Source of the DNA: A37T11 sp964546645
Lineage (GTDB): Bacteria > Bacteroidota > Bacteroidia > Sphingobacteriales > Sphingobacteriaceae
Direction: 5' to 3'
Assembly: GCA_964546645.1 (NCBI GenBank)
Contig: CAZJKM010000005.1
Coordinates: 1 to 64,000 of the forward strand
DNA: 64,000 bases
In this document: in pieces, positions 51,267-60,543 of the stretch
How the letters are laid out: each line of letters starts with the position of its first letter
How positions within the stretch are numbered: the stretch's first letter is position 1
Program-made: the position numbers and the translations under genes
Notes under the pieces: generated by a model
Told to the model about the DNA's origin: nothing
Seen by the model: the letters and a program-made list of their open reading frames with translations, nothing else
Database searches by the model: none

Positions 51267-51641
51267 ATGGTTAAAACAAAAAAAACCAACCCGTCGGCAT
51301 ACCTGTCGGAGATCATTATACATGGTATGCAGGAGAAAAAAGGGAATGATATTGTGCGGCTCGATTTAAGAAATATACATAGTTCTGTGTCAGACTACTT
51401 TGTTGTTTGCCATGCCGAATCAACCACACAGGTGCGGGCACTCGCCCAAAGTGTAGAAGAAGAAGTTTACAAAGCCCTGAACCAGGAGCCCTGGCACAAG
51501 GAAGGCCAGGAGCATGCAGAGTGGATTTTGTTGGATTTCGTGGACGTGGTGGTTCACGTATTCAAAACAGATAAGCGTCATTTCTATGGGATTGAAGACC
51601 TTTGGGGTGACGCGGAAATAGCTTATTACCAAAGTGCCTGA
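51267..51641 (+). CDS. rsfS: Ribosome silencing factor RsfS
   Basis: 124 residues, matching RsfS/Iojap length: DIVRLDLRNIHSSVSDYFVV, CHAESTTQVRALAQSVEEEV, GQEHAEWILLDFVDVVVHVF and HFYGIEDLWGDAE. It binds uL14 on the large subunit and blocks subunit joining in starvation. First gene of rsfS-ftsH-LUD. Confidence 0.94.
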   Translation: MVKTKKTNPSAYLSEIIIHGMQEKKGNDIVRLDLRNIHSSVSDYFVVCHAESTTQVRALAQSVEEEVYKALNQEPWHKEGQEHAEWILLDFVDVVVHVFKTDKRHFYGIEDLWGDAEIAYYQSA

Positions 51642-51692
51642 AACATCCGCAGCGTGGATGTGTCCAAGCTAGTAACAAAAAGGAAAAACAAG

Positions 51693-53804
51693 ATGTCAAC
51701 GAGACCAGACAGGGTAAAGAAAGTACCCGGTAAGAAAATCACGCCGAAGCCGCCTAAATTCAACATTATGTGGGTATGGGCGGCTATGATCCTTGGTTTT
51801 TTTGCCCTGCAATATATGTTCAGTGGTGGGGAAGCCAAAGAAATCAACTATCAGCGTTTTGAGAAGGAAATGCTGATCCCCGGAGATGTGGAGAAACTGC
51901 AGGCATACAACAAGAATGAGAAAGTGCTGATGGTGGAGGTTTATATCCGGCCGGACCGCCTTTCCAAATACGAAGAGCTGGGTCAGCAGTCGCAACCCAT
52001 GAGTTTAGGGAAACCGACCGGTCCGCACTTTTTTTTTACCGACGGTTCCTATGAGTCGTTTGAACGGAAGCTGAATGCCGTGCAGCAGGAGCACCCCGAA
52101 CTGGCAGGGTTACCGTATCGCCTGGAAGACCGCAGCAGTCCGTGGGCCGGCTGGCTTTTCTCCATTTTCCTCCCCCTCGGCCTTATCCTTCTGTTCTGGG
52201 TATTCATCATGCGCCGTATGGGCGGTGGTGGCGGGGCCGGAGGTCAGATTTTTAATATCGGCAAATCCAAGGCCACCCTGTTCGACAAAGAGTCGCAGGT
52301 AACCGTTACGTTTAATGACGTAGCTGGCCTGGAAGAGGCCAAGCAGGAGGTCATGGAGATCGTGGATTTCCTTAAAAATCCCAAGAAATATACCAATCTG
52401 GGGGGCAAGATACCGAAAGGAGCCTTACTGGTAGGCTCTCCCGGAACGGGAAAAACGTTACTGGCAAAGGCTGTTGCCGGCGAAGCCCAGGTGCCGTTTT
52501 TCTCGCTGTCAGGGTCTGATTTTGTGGAAATGTTCGTTGGTGTCGGTGCTTCCCGTGTCCGGGACCTGTTCAAACAGGCAAAAGACAAGGCGCCCTGTAT
52601 CATCTTTATCGATGAAATCGATGCCATCGGACGTGCCCGCGGTAAGAACAGTATGGTCGGTGGCAACGATGAGCGCGAGAATACACTCAACCAGCTGCTG
52701 GTAGAGATGGACGGGTTTGGTACAGACTCCGGGATCATCATCATGGCCGCTACCAACCGGCCTGATGTGCTGGACTCGGCGTTGTTGCGTCCCGGCCGTT
52801 TTGACCGGCAGATCTCCATTGATAAACCGGACCTGGTTGGACGGGAGCAGATTTTTAAAGTACACCTGAAACCGATTAAGCTGGCAGCAGGTGTGGATGC
52901 GAAGAAACTGTCTGCCCAAACACCGGGCTTTGCAGGTGCGGAAATTGCCAATGTCTGCAACGAAGCGGCCCTCATTGCCGCCCGCCGCAATAAGGAATCG
53001 GTGGACATGCAGGATTTCCAGGATGCCATCGACCGGGTGATAGGCGGTCTTGAAAAGAAAAATAAGATCATCTCCCCCGAGGAAAAGCGGATCGTGGCCT
53101 ACCACGAAGCCGGACATGCCATCGCCGGCTGGTTCCTGGAACACGCTGACCCACTGGTAAAAGTGTCCATTGTCCCACGTGGGGTGGCAGCACTGGGATA
53201 TGCGCAATACCTCCCGAAAGAGCAATTCCTGTATACTACGGAGCAGTTACTTGACAGTATGTGTATGACCCTGGGTGGCCGGGTGGCAGAGGACGTTATT
53301 TTCGGCAAGATCTCAACCGGTGCACAGAACGACCTGGAGCGCATTACCAAACTGGCGTATGGGATGGTTACCATATACGGTATGAACCACCGTGTAGGCA
53401 ATATTTCGTTTAACGACAGTACACAGGAAGCGCAGTTCAACAAGCCATATTCAGAGAAAACGGCCGAACTGATTGATGGGGAAGTACGTACGCTCATCGC
53501 CGAAATGTATGAGCGTACCAGAAAGCTGTTGCTGGAAAAACGTGACGGACTGGTCCTGTTGGCAGAAGAGCTGCTTAAAAAAGAAATCCTGTTCCAGTCA
53601 GACCTGGAGGAGATCCTGGGTCCGCGACCCTTTAACAACCGGACGACCTATGATGAGTTTGTGAACGGTAATACCGGTACGGGTGACCAGGAAAAGGCAG
53701 CTGAGGGAATGGTGCACGAGGGCGTGGCAGATCATTCGGGTACCTTCAGCCGCAACCCGGCGGAGGAACAGATAAACCCGGACAGTAGTGACAGCAAAGA
53801 ATAA
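51693..53804 (+). CDS. ftsH: ATP-dependent zinc metalloprotease FtsH
   Basis: 703 residues. Two membrane helices (about 25-45 and 165-185) flank a periplasmic domain; AAA+ module with VGSPGTGKTLLAKAV, IIFIDEIDAIGRAR and LDSALLRPGRFDRQ; protease with zinc motif AYHEAGHAIAGW. It is a membrane-anchored hexamer that degrades misfolded membrane proteins and regulators such as LpxC in some bacteria. The charged C-terminal 60 residues (TGTGDQEKAAEGMVHEGVAD) are poorly conserved. ATG 51693 is preferred to GTG 51654. Its last 17 nt overlap the LUD gene. Confidence 0.96.
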   Translation: MSTRPDRVKKVPGKKITPKPPKFNIMWVWAAMILGFFALQYMFSGGEAKEINYQRFEKEMLIPGDVEKLQAYNKNEKVLMVEVYIRPDRLSKYEELGQQSQPMSLGKPTGPHFFFTDGSYESFERKLNAVQQEHPELAGLPYRLEDRSSPWAGWLFSIFLPLGLILLFWVFIMRRMGGGGGAGGQIFNIGKSKATLFDKESQVTVTFNDVAGLEEAKQEVMEIVDFLKNPKKYTNLGGKIPKGALLVGSPGTGKTLLAKAVAGEAQVPFFSLSGSDFVEMFVGVGASRVRDLFKQAKDKAPCIIFIDEIDAIGRARGKNSMVGGNDERENTLNQLLVEMDGFGTDSGIIIMAATNRPDVLDSALLRPGRFDRQISIDKPDLVGREQIFKVHLKPIKLAAGVDAKKLSAQTPGFAGAEIANVCNEAALIAARRNKESVDMQDFQDAIDRVIGGLEKKNKIISPEEKRIVAYHEAGHAIAGWFLEHADPLVKVSIVPRGVAALGYAQYLPKEQFLYTTEQLLDSMCMTLGGRVAEDVIFGKISTGAQNDLERITKLAYGMVTIYGMNHRVGNISFNDSTQEAQFNKPYSEKTAELIDGEVRTLIAEMYERTRKLLLEKRDGLVLLAEELLKKEILFQSDLEEILGPRPFNNRTTYDEFVNGNTGTGDQEKAAEGMVHEGVADHSGTFSRNPAEEQINPDSSDSKE

Positions 53805-54444
53805 ATTCATTCAGAAAGAAGTAACTGCCAAGGAGCGCCTGCTGAAAAAAATCCGGCAGGCGCTATTGCAGAAACGGGATAACCCCTATCCTCAACTGGA
53901 AGAAACCTCCCTTTTTCCCGGTTTGGCAGACGCTCCTGAACTGGTTTTCGCACAACAACTACATGCTGCCGGAGGACATTTTGTTTTTTGTGAAGATGAA
54001 GTACAGCTCATAGAGAGTCTGCTGACCATTGTCGAGGGTCACCAGTTGCGTAAGATGTATGTATGGGATCCGGTGCTTCAGCAGCAGCTGGACCGCTACG
54101 GGTTCCCGTATTATCACACAGATGCCGGATTCTCAGAAGCTGATGCGGGTATTACAGGCTGCGAAGTGCTTATTGCGCGCAGCGGCAGCATCCTGCTCAG
54201 CAACGGAAATGCATCGGGCCGGCGCCTGGGGATCTTCCCCCCTCTCCATATTGTTATGGCAAAAACGGATCAGATCGTCCCTGACCTGAAAGAGGCTTTC
54301 GCTTTTCTGCGACAAAAATACGGCGGTACGTTACCTTCCATGGTCAGCACCATTACCGGTCCGAGCCGCACAGCGGATATTGAAAAAACCCTGGTACAGG
54401 GAGCGCATGGCCCGAAGGAGTTGTTTGTCCTTTTGGTTGATTAG
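53788..54444 (+). CDS. LUD-domain protein (LutC-like)
   Basis: 218 residues. LUD/YkgG-type fold with EVLIARSGSILLSN, RRLGIFPPLHIVMAKTDQIV, and ITGPSRTADIEKTLVQGAHG, the signature for the nucleotide-like pocket. In lutABC operons such proteins support lactate oxidation, but here lutA and lutB are absent. GTG start overlaps ftsH by 17 nt, a tight coupling with an unrelated protease. The TAG stop is part of repeat copy 2. Confidence 0.88.
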   Translation: MTAKNKFIQKEVTAKERLLKKIRQALLQKRDNPYPQLEETSLFPGLADAPELVFAQQLHAAGGHFVFCEDEVQLIESLLTIVEGHQLRKMYVWDPVLQQQLDRYGFPYYHTDAGFSEADAGITGCEVLIARSGSILLSNGNASGRRLGIFPPLHIVMAKTDQIVPDLKEAFAFLRQKYGGTLPSMVSTITGPSRTADIEKTLVQGAHGPKELFVLLVD

Positions 54445-54682
54445 TTGATTGGTGGGTTAGTTGATTGGTTTATTGGACCTTTCAAATGACCAAATAATTA
54501 GTGGATTGGACCTTGGTCAGGGTGTTAACCTTTTAGTAAAACGCGGGGTTCTAAAGACATAAAGTTGTGAAGACGTAAGATGCTGATATGGAAAGAAAGC
54601 TTTGTGAGCAGCAGATAGACAAAAAGCACAGATAACACACATGACTAATAATCCTCTAACTCACCAATCAACCAATAAACTA
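54441..54682. repeat. Inverted-end repeat element, copy 2
   Basis: Left end TTAGTTGATTGGTGGGTTAG (54441-54460) and right end CTAACTCACCAATCAACC (54656-54673) are inverted relatives. The core words TCAGGGTGTTAACCTTTTAG (54517-54536), AAAGTTGTGAAGA, GCTGATATGGAAAGAA and AACACACATGACTAAT match copy 1 in order and spacing. It fills the whole gap between the LUD gene and the WecA-like gene and supplies both TAG stops. Confidence 0.85.
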
Positions 54683-55876
54683 ATTCCTTCTCTGTTTTCC
54701 TTCCAGTTCCTGAATGGCCTCTTCGGCGAGTTGTTTAGAGTTGGTTTTCAGCCGGTACAGCACTTCCTCCCGTTCCCGTTCCCGCAGTTTCGTTTCCGTT
54801 GATTGTTGCCGGTAAGCCAGCTTCACATCATACAGCCACAGCAGGGCATTAAAGAACAATGCGATAATACAGATGAACAACATCAGTTCGGTCGTGCCGG
54901 CCTGCTGGAAAGCCACGGCCATGGCAACCATAAAGATGTTTATCGCAGCCAGTGTGACCGTTGCCTGTGTATGGTCCATCCCGATATCCAGCAAACGGTG
55001 GTGCAGGTGCCTGCGGTCGGCCATAAAAGGAGATTTGCCCGCAGCGATACGCATTACAAAAACACGGAGTGTATCAAAAACCGGAATAATCAGTATAGCC
55101 ACTGCTACAGCCGGGGCCGACTGGACGACCGGGACCGTATATTCGCCCGACGGATTGATGGCCGAAAAGATATTCAGCTCCACAAAACGCATGATCAGTA
55201 CGGCAGCCAGCAGCCCGATGGTATAGGCTCCGGCATCACCCATAAAAATCCGGGCATTGCCCATATTGTATCGTAAAAAGGCCAGTACAGCTCCAGCCAT
55301 ACTGAATGCCAGCACCGCCAGTCCGGATTGTTCCATTTTAAAGAACAGGACACCCAGCGTCAGCGTGGCGATCAGGCTGACACTCCCCAGCAACCCGTTG
55401 ATACCATCAATCAGGTTAAAGGCATTGATAATAAATACCACCAACAGGCTCGAAAAAGCATAGCTCATGGCCGGATGCAGCTGATAAATGCCCAATAAGC
55501 CATCAAAGCTGCTGATCCGTATGTCTCCGAAATAAACGACGATAAATGCGGAAACAAATTGAGCGAGGAATTTTTTATAGGGATCAAGCCCGGCCAGGTC
55601 GTCCATCATGCCCATGGAAAAGACCAGCAGCCCTGCAGCAAAAATATAGTTTGCGTAGGGCAACACATCACCGGGAATGAACAGGCAGGAAACGAATGCA
55701 AACGGGGCCAGCACAGCCAGACCACCCAGGTTGGGAATGCGGTATTTGTGTATTTTACGTGCTTCCAGGGCCGGATCGTCATACAACCGTTTGAGGTAAG
55801 CTATTTTAATAACAGCCGGAACGGCGTACAGCGAAACAAGGCATGCCAGCACAAAAGATAAGGAGATGTTTAACAT
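54680..55876 (-). CDS. MraY/WecA-type phospho-sugar transferase
   Basis: 398 residues with about eleven membrane helices. Motifs: IPNLGGLAVLAPF, the metal-binding NAFNLIDGINGLLG, and RIFMGDAGAYTIGLL, of the polyprenyl-phosphate N-acetylhexosamine-1-phosphate transferase family (WecA/TagO side rather than MraY). It starts glycans by loading a GlcNAc-1-P-type sugar onto undecaprenyl phosphate at the inner membrane. ATG 55876 sits 10 nt after a full promoter. Start of the glycan cluster; a wecB gene lies nearby. Confidence 0.9.
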   Translation of the reverse strand: MLNISLSFVLACLVSLYAVPAVIKIAYLKRLYDDPALEARKIHKYRIPNLGGLAVLAPFAFVSCLFIPGDVLPYANYIFAAGLLVFSMGMMDDLAGLDPYKKFLAQFVSAFIVVYFGDIRISSFDGLLGIYQLHPAMSYAFSSLLVVFIINAFNLIDGINGLLGSVSLIATLTLGVLFFKMEQSGLAVLAFSMAGAVLAFLRYNMGNARIFMGDAGAYTIGLLAAVLIMRFVELNIFSAINPSGEYTVPVVQSAPAVAVAILIIPVFDTLRVFVMRIAAGKSPFMADRRHLHHRLLDIGMDHTQATVTLAAINIFMVAMAVAFQQAGTTELMLFICIIALFFNALLWLYDVKLAYRQQSTETKLREREREEVLYRLKTNSKQLAEEAIQELEGKQRRN

Positions 55877-55886
55877 AAATTCACGG

Positions 55887-55918
55887 CAAACATAAAAAAA
55901 CCACAGCAACTAAACAAA
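55887..55918 (-). promoter_or_regulatory. Promoter of the WecA-like gene
   Basis: Minus-strand TTTG (55918-55915), 20-nt spacer, TATGTTTG (55894-55887): full Bacteroidota promoter with a very short leader. Confidence 0.6.
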
Positions 55919-55967
55919 CGAGCACTCATTTGCACTGCAAGGGGTAGGAGCAATATTTATGCCAGTG

Positions 55968-56825
55968 TCAACGACTTACTTTTCTTAGTTTCCGGGCCAG
56001 CTTTAACAAAACAGGAGGGATAAAATCTTTAACGGTTTGTATAACAGCTTCTTTTCGTTCAACCGGATCTGGTGCGAATGATTCCTTATCGTCCTTATCG
56101 CCGGCCCTTGCTTTAAAAAGCGTGCTGTGTTCTTCCAGCCCCTCATTTATTTCATGCACCGGTCGTCCGTTCGTATAGTAATAAAGAGCAAGGGATTTAC
56201 GGCTCCTGTCTTCCGGGCAGTTCAGCGGGTTCGGATGACCGTGGTAAGAAAAGGCCGTGGTGGAGAAAATAGCCAGCGTGTTGAACTCAGGAAGTATTTT
56301 CTTTTCGCATTTTTCCATGTTCCTGTCCCACAGCTCAAAATGACCGCCATATTCCTCTTGCCAGTCCTTATTCAGATACACCAGTGCGTTGATCCGGCGA
56401 TCCGTGCGGATCGTCGGGTGTTTATTGAAATCGGCATGGATCTTCAGCAATCCGCCGCGTTTGATCTCGTGCAGTCCGCCACCCACAAAATACGGGTCAC
56501 CCATCAGCACCTCCTCAATTCCCGTCAGGGTCTGCAAAAACTCCAGGAACGGCTGTGAATTGAGGTAGTGCATCAATCGTTTCGTTTCCGGGCCAAAAGG
56601 CTCTTCCCCTTTCCCTCCCAACTTTTTCTCTTTCGGATTATCAAAATGGAATACGTCCCGTTTCGATAAATCCGGAAACTCAGCCAGCACCCTATCGAGC
56701 ATGTCAGGATTAAAAAAATTCCGGAAATAAATATTCGGGAACGGATGTCCGTTGTTGTATTCGGCGTGATACTGCGGGGCGACCTGTTTCAGATCGCGGA
56801 ATTCAGTGTTCAGAAAATCGGTCAT
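55968..56825 (-). CDS. 2-oxoglutarate-Fe(II) oxygenase (prolyl 4-hydroxylase-like)
   Basis: 285 residues. Iron ligands in KIHADFNKHP (His-x-Asp) and FSYHGHPNPL (second His), then SRKSLALYYYTNGR with the Arg that binds 2-oxoglutarate. DRRINALVYLNKDWQEEYGG is the family signature of P4Hc-type enzymes. Often found beside glycosyltransferases in surface-glycan clusters, where the substrate may be a sugar or a protein side chain; not known here. A TAGGTTTG box lies at 56881-56888. Confidence 0.85.
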   Translation of the reverse strand: MTDFLNTEFRDLKQVAPQYHAEYNNGHPFPNIYFRNFFNPDMLDRVLAEFPDLSKRDVFHFDNPKEKKLGGKGEEPFGPETKRLMHYLNSQPFLEFLQTLTGIEEVLMGDPYFVGGGLHEIKRGGLLKIHADFNKHPTIRTDRRINALVYLNKDWQEEYGGHFELWDRNMEKCEKKILPEFNTLAIFSTTAFSYHGHPNPLNCPEDRSRKSLALYYYTNGRPVHEINEGLEEHSTLFKARAGDKDDKESFAPDPVERKEAVIQTVKDFIPPVLLKLARKLRKVSR

Positions 56826-56880
56826 ACGTTTTACGATGTAATGGTTAACCCGTTATTAAACCCTTTAGTGGATAACTATT

Positions 56881-56888
56881 CAAACCTA
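56881..56888 (-). promoter_or_regulatory. -7 box of the oxygenase gene
   Basis: Minus-strand TAGGTTTG, 55 nt upstream of the ATG; no -33 TTG at the usual place. Confidence 0.35.
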
Positions 56889-56902
56889 CTACAAAAATCG
56901 GA

Positions 56903-58054
56903 CTAGCGGGCTGTCTTCAGCAAAATATCCTTCATGTTCTTACCCCATGTCTCCCAATTCAATTCCCTTTCATACGTGGTCCTGGATGCTCGGCTCAGCC
57001 GCTCATACAGGCCGGGATTGTCGATTAGTTCCGCGATTTTATCCGCATATACGTCCGCCCCTGCCGATTCCGGTAAAGCGTAACCATTCACGCCGTTTTC
57101 CACTAATGCCGTTACACCGCCTGTGTCCGTTGTACATATGGGCATACCGTAGGCACTGGCCTCACAGAATACAACCGGTGTGCAGTCAGCCCGCGTTGGC
57201 ACGAAAAGCAGGTGCGAGCGGTGCAGTAATCTATCAAAAGCAAGGCGGTGTTCTTCCTTGTTCTTATCCAGAAACGGGATGATATGCACCTTAGGGTGCG
57301 TAATGTCCGGAGCGCATCCGCAGATGGTCAGGTGCACCTGATACCCCCTGTCCAGCAACATGCTGAATGCCTCAAAAGCAATCGCTCCGCCTTTCCGCTG
57401 CCAGTCGACCCCCAGAAACAACAGGTTAAAAACGGGAGACATCTTTTTGGCCGGAAATGCAGCCCCGTCAGGAAGCGCATCCACATTGGCGCCAAATTTT
57501 ACCACAAAGACCTGATCAGGATCCTTTCTATACTGTTCAATAACATGCCGGGCTGCCCATTCAGAAGAATATACACAGGTGGTGGCTTTGGCGATGGCCT
57601 GAACTTCCAGCTGTTCAGATTCCCGGAGGGACGTTTCACACAGACCGGAGAACAAGCCGTAATATTCGTTGATCTGGCTGAAGGACGTATCCGAAAAGAA
57701 GCAGATGGGCAGGTGCGTATCCAGTGAAGCAATCTCTATGGCCGCAGCAGGGGCAAACAGCACATCGATCCGGAGACGCTCTATTCTTTTTTTAAGTACG
57801 CGTGCGAAATAGTTACTCCGTATTATACTGTGCGAAGTGCTGTACCTTTTCCCCTGGAAAACCCGACAGCAGCTATCTTTCAGGCGCAATAGCTGCCGCA
57901 ATACAAACGGCTCCCTGATCGGTGCCAACAGGATCACCTGCCCGCATTCCCGTTCCAGCGCTTTCAGCATCCGGTAATGGATGCCGGACCAGGATCGTTT
58001 GTCCCGCGGATCCAGGCAGGTGATAAATCCGATCGTTAATTGCTGACTGTCCAT
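56903..58054 (-). CDS. Glycosyltransferase family 4
   Basis: 383 residues of GT-B fold. N-terminal WSGIHYRMLKALE; middle FNLLFLGVDWQRKGGAIAFE; donor-site motif FVPTRADCTPVVFCEASAYG, with the E-x7-E pair region (FCEASAYGMPICTTDTGG). It transfers a sugar from a nucleotide donor with retention. ATG 58054 (MDSQQLTIGF) is chosen because a TAGATTTG box ends 6 nt upstream; the longer frame to 58102 would contain the promoter. Divergent from the flippase gene. Confidence 0.88.
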   Translation of the reverse strand: MDSQQLTIGFITCLDPRDKRSWSGIHYRMLKALERECGQVILLAPIREPFVLRQLLRLKDSCCRVFQGKRYSTSHSIIRSNYFARVLKKRIERLRIDVLFAPAAAIEIASLDTHLPICFFSDTSFSQINEYYGLFSGLCETSLRESEQLEVQAIAKATTCVYSSEWAARHVIEQYRKDPDQVFVVKFGANVDALPDGAAFPAKKMSPVFNLLFLGVDWQRKGGAIAFEAFSMLLDRGYQVHLTICGCAPDITHPKVHIIPFLDKNKEEHRLAFDRLLHRSHLLFVPTRADCTPVVFCEASAYGMPICTTDTGGVTALVENGVNGYALPESAGADVYADKIAELIDNPGLYERLSRASRTTYERELNWETWGKNMKDILLKTAR

Positions 58055-58060
58055 CGGCTG

Positions 58061-58068
58061 CAAATCTA
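58061..58068 (-). promoter_or_regulatory. -7 box 6 nt before the GT4 ATG
   Basis: TAGATTTG followed by CAGCCG and the ATG; another candidate leaderless start. Confidence 0.45.
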
Positions 58069-58105
58069 CAAGGTTTCCCGTTAAAATTCGTTTCTTTGTC
58101 ATCGC

Positions 58106-59644
58106 ATGAAGAAGAAGATCAGCGTTCTTTTCCTGTTGCGGGTCATTAAGCTGGGCGTATCGTTGCTTAACTTGTCGTTGGCAGCGAAGTACTTCGGCGT
58201 AACGCTGCAGCGGGATGTATGGCTCCTGGCACTGAATTGTCTGGTCGTTATTGATTTTGCACTTTGGGGTCCGGTGAATGAGACATTCCGGGCAAAGTTT
58301 GTATTGCTGAAAGAGACGGCCGGAGAGAAAGACGTCGTCGCCCAGGTAAGGTCCCTGATAACCGTTATTTTTTCTGTTTCCACGCTGATCACGATCGGCC
58401 TGCTATTATTCCCCGGTATAGCAGCAGCCGTCATAGCACCCGGCTACACGGGTGACGAACGGGAAGCATTGATGCTGATGATACGCGTCGTTGCACCGTC
58501 CCTGTTGCTCAACCAGCTGACGCTGCTCGGTATCAGTGTGCTCAACGCTTATGAATCGTTCTATGTGCCCGAGGTCAGCGGGTTTATTGCAGCAGTTATC
58601 AATCTGTTGTGCCTGGCGGTTCTCGCGCCTGTTATAGGCATATATTCCCTTGCCGTGGCCTATTATATCGGATTACTGCTGCTGGCCGTGTTGCTCATTG
58701 TCCAGCTTCATAAAAAGAACATTCCCCTGTTCAGCGGGTACCGGTCGGTCAGGCTCAGTGCGTCCTATCCGTTTTTCAGGTATGCCTTGCCCTTTTTCCT
58801 GCCGTATTTTTTTGTACAGCTTAACCTGCTCATCGAAAAAGCCCTGGCCAGTATACTCGGCAATGGAACCGTATCCATCGTTGACTATGCCCGCAAATTC
58901 GTTGATATACCCATCCACGTGCTGACCAGCGTGCTGTTAACCATGCTCGTACCCGCCCTGTCTGCCCGGTTCGCTCGCGGCGACCACGAGGGATTCGGAC
59001 AGGAATTCCGACAGATCCTCCGTTTTGGTATATTGGTCGTCACCCTGCTGATCGCTTTTTTCTGCTCGTCTGCTTATCCGGTCATATCCGTTATCTTGTT
59101 TCATAAAGAGCAGATGCCGGCTGAAGCAATCACTGAGATCAGCATATTGTCGCAATACTACGCCTGGTCGGCATTGGTCAACTTCTTTTACATCATCTTC
59201 GGCCTTGCTTTGCTGTCGACCGGGAAGGGAAAATATTACGCATTTTTCGGTGTTGTGGCGCAGCTGGTCATGATCACGCTCAATATGCTGTTCTATCGCA
59301 CCTGGGGGGCTTATGTCTTTCCGGTTTCGTTTATCCTGGCGCACGCACTCGCGGCCCTGTTTCTGTTTCTTTATTTTCCAGGCAGCAGGCGCCGCCTGAT
59401 TCCCGATATCACCAAGTACGTCCTGGTCCTTGCCGTGACCGCAGCAATGGCCTGGTATGCGGGTTATCTGAGCCCCGGACTGGTCGGTAACAACGTCAGC
59501 AACACGATCAGCAATTATGTGGTTATCGCGGTCAACACCTCGTTTATCGCGCTGTTGCTGTTCGCCCTGTTGTATGTATTCCGGCTGGAAGAGCGGCTTA
59601 TTATTAACCGGTTTGTCCGGAAACTTATCCGCAAAACCACGTAA
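58106..59644 (+). CDS. MurJ/MviN-like lipid-linked oligosaccharide flippase
   Basis: 512 residues, about fourteen membrane helices in the MOP superfamily pattern: ISVLFLLRVIKLGVSLLNLS, LQRDVWLLALNCL, YARKFVDIPIHVLTSVLLTM and the second half with SAYPVISVILFHKEQM. Resembles MviN/MurJ more than Wzx in the DYARKFVDIP stretch. In a glycan cluster it probably moves lipid-linked glycan units to the periplasm. First plus-strand gene; five genes follow with tiny gaps or overlaps. Confidence 0.85.
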   Translation: MKKKISVLFLLRVIKLGVSLLNLSLAAKYFGVTLQRDVWLLALNCLVVIDFALWGPVNETFRAKFVLLKETAGEKDVVAQVRSLITVIFSVSTLITIGLLLFPGIAAAVIAPGYTGDEREALMLMIRVVAPSLLLNQLTLLGISVLNAYESFYVPEVSGFIAAVINLLCLAVLAPVIGIYSLAVAYYIGLLLLAVLLIVQLHKKNIPLFSGYRSVRLSASYPFFRYALPFFLPYFFVQLNLLIEKALASILGNGTVSIVDYARKFVDIPIHVLTSVLLTMLVPALSARFARGDHEGFGQEFRQILRFGILVVTLLIAFFCSSAYPVISVILFHKEQMPAEAITEISILSQYYAWSALVNFFYIIFGLALLSTGKGKYYAFFGVVAQLVMITLNMLFYRTWGAYVFPVSFILAHALAALFLFLYFPGSRRRLIPDITKYVLVLAVTAAMAWYAGYLSPGLVGNNVSNTISNYVVIAVNTSFIALLLFALLYVFRLEERLIINRFVRKLIRKTT

Positions 59645-59658
59645 TTCCCACATGCAGC

Positions 59659-60543
59659 ATGCAGCCCTTGTTCTCCTATATCATTGTCAACTACCATACG
59701 CCGGCACTAACGGAAGCCTGCATCACTTCGATACAACAGCATACGCAGGCGGCGGACTACGAGATCATCGTGGTGGACAACGGGTCGTCACCGGAAGTGG
59801 TGCGACAGCTCCGGAAGATTAAAAACATAAAGCTTATCCTCAGTCCGGAGAACCTCGGCTTTGGCCGGGCCAATAACCTGGGCGCAGCCTCCGCCGGAGG
59901 TCGGTTCCTGTTTTTCGTAAACTCAGATGCTTACCTGCTGAATGATGCGGCTGCGGTATTGCAGGCTTACCTGGAAAGGCATCCGTTGGCAGCCGCTGCC
60001 GGGTGCGACCTGTTCACCGCGGACGGGCAGAAGCAGGTATCGTATGGTAACTTTCCCTCACTGGCAGGAACGTTCGCACAACTCGGCTTCTACCGGTTGT
60101 TTCCGGGTTATTACCGAAAGCACCTGGCGATTGGCGTCAGAAATGAACAGCAGGAGCCCTTTGTGGCCGACTATGTTTCAGGGGCAGCCCTCTTTATCCG
60201 GGCCGCTGTTTTCCGGCAGCTTGGCGGTTTCGATCCCGACTTTTTCCTCTACTTTGAAGAAACAGAACTGGCCTGGCGTATCAGAAAAGCCGGGTATCAT
60301 ACGGTGCTGGTACCGCAGGCGCAGCTGGTACACCTCGAAGGCGGCTCAGACGGATCAGCAGGATGGAGCGACGCCAAGCTCAGGCAGTTCACCCGGAGCA
60401 GGAAGCTGTATTTCAGGAAAACCGGAGGCCCCCTCCGTGCCGCGCTGGTTACCGGAGTCCTTGCTCTGCAGGCCCTGCTCCTGTTTGCCGTGAAAAGAAA
60501 CCCGGATCACCTTAAAGTATTTCGTATACTTGTACAGTCATGA
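59659..60543 (+). CDS. Glycosyltransferase family 2 (rhamnosyl-type)
   Basis: 294 residues: FSYIIVNYHTPALTEACITS, IIVVDNGSS, NLGFGRANNLGA, the DxD-type motif FVNSDAYL and the acceptor part FDPDFFLYFEETELAWRIRK. Typical of WbbL-like rhamnosyl or related transferases. Start ATG 59659. Its stop overlaps the wecB ATG by 4 nt. Confidence 0.88.
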   Translation: MQPLFSYIIVNYHTPALTEACITSIQQHTQAADYEIIVVDNGSSPEVVRQLRKIKNIKLILSPENLGFGRANNLGAASAGGRFLFFVNSDAYLLNDAAAVLQAYLERHPLAAAAGCDLFTADGQKQVSYGNFPSLAGTFAQLGFYRLFPGYYRKHLAIGVRNEQQEPFVADYVSGAALFIRAAVFRQLGGFDPDFFLYFEETELAWRIRKAGYHTVLVPQAQLVHLEGGSDGSAGWSDAKLRQFTRSRKLYFRKTGGPLRAALVTGVLALQALLLFAVKRNPDHLKVFRILVQS

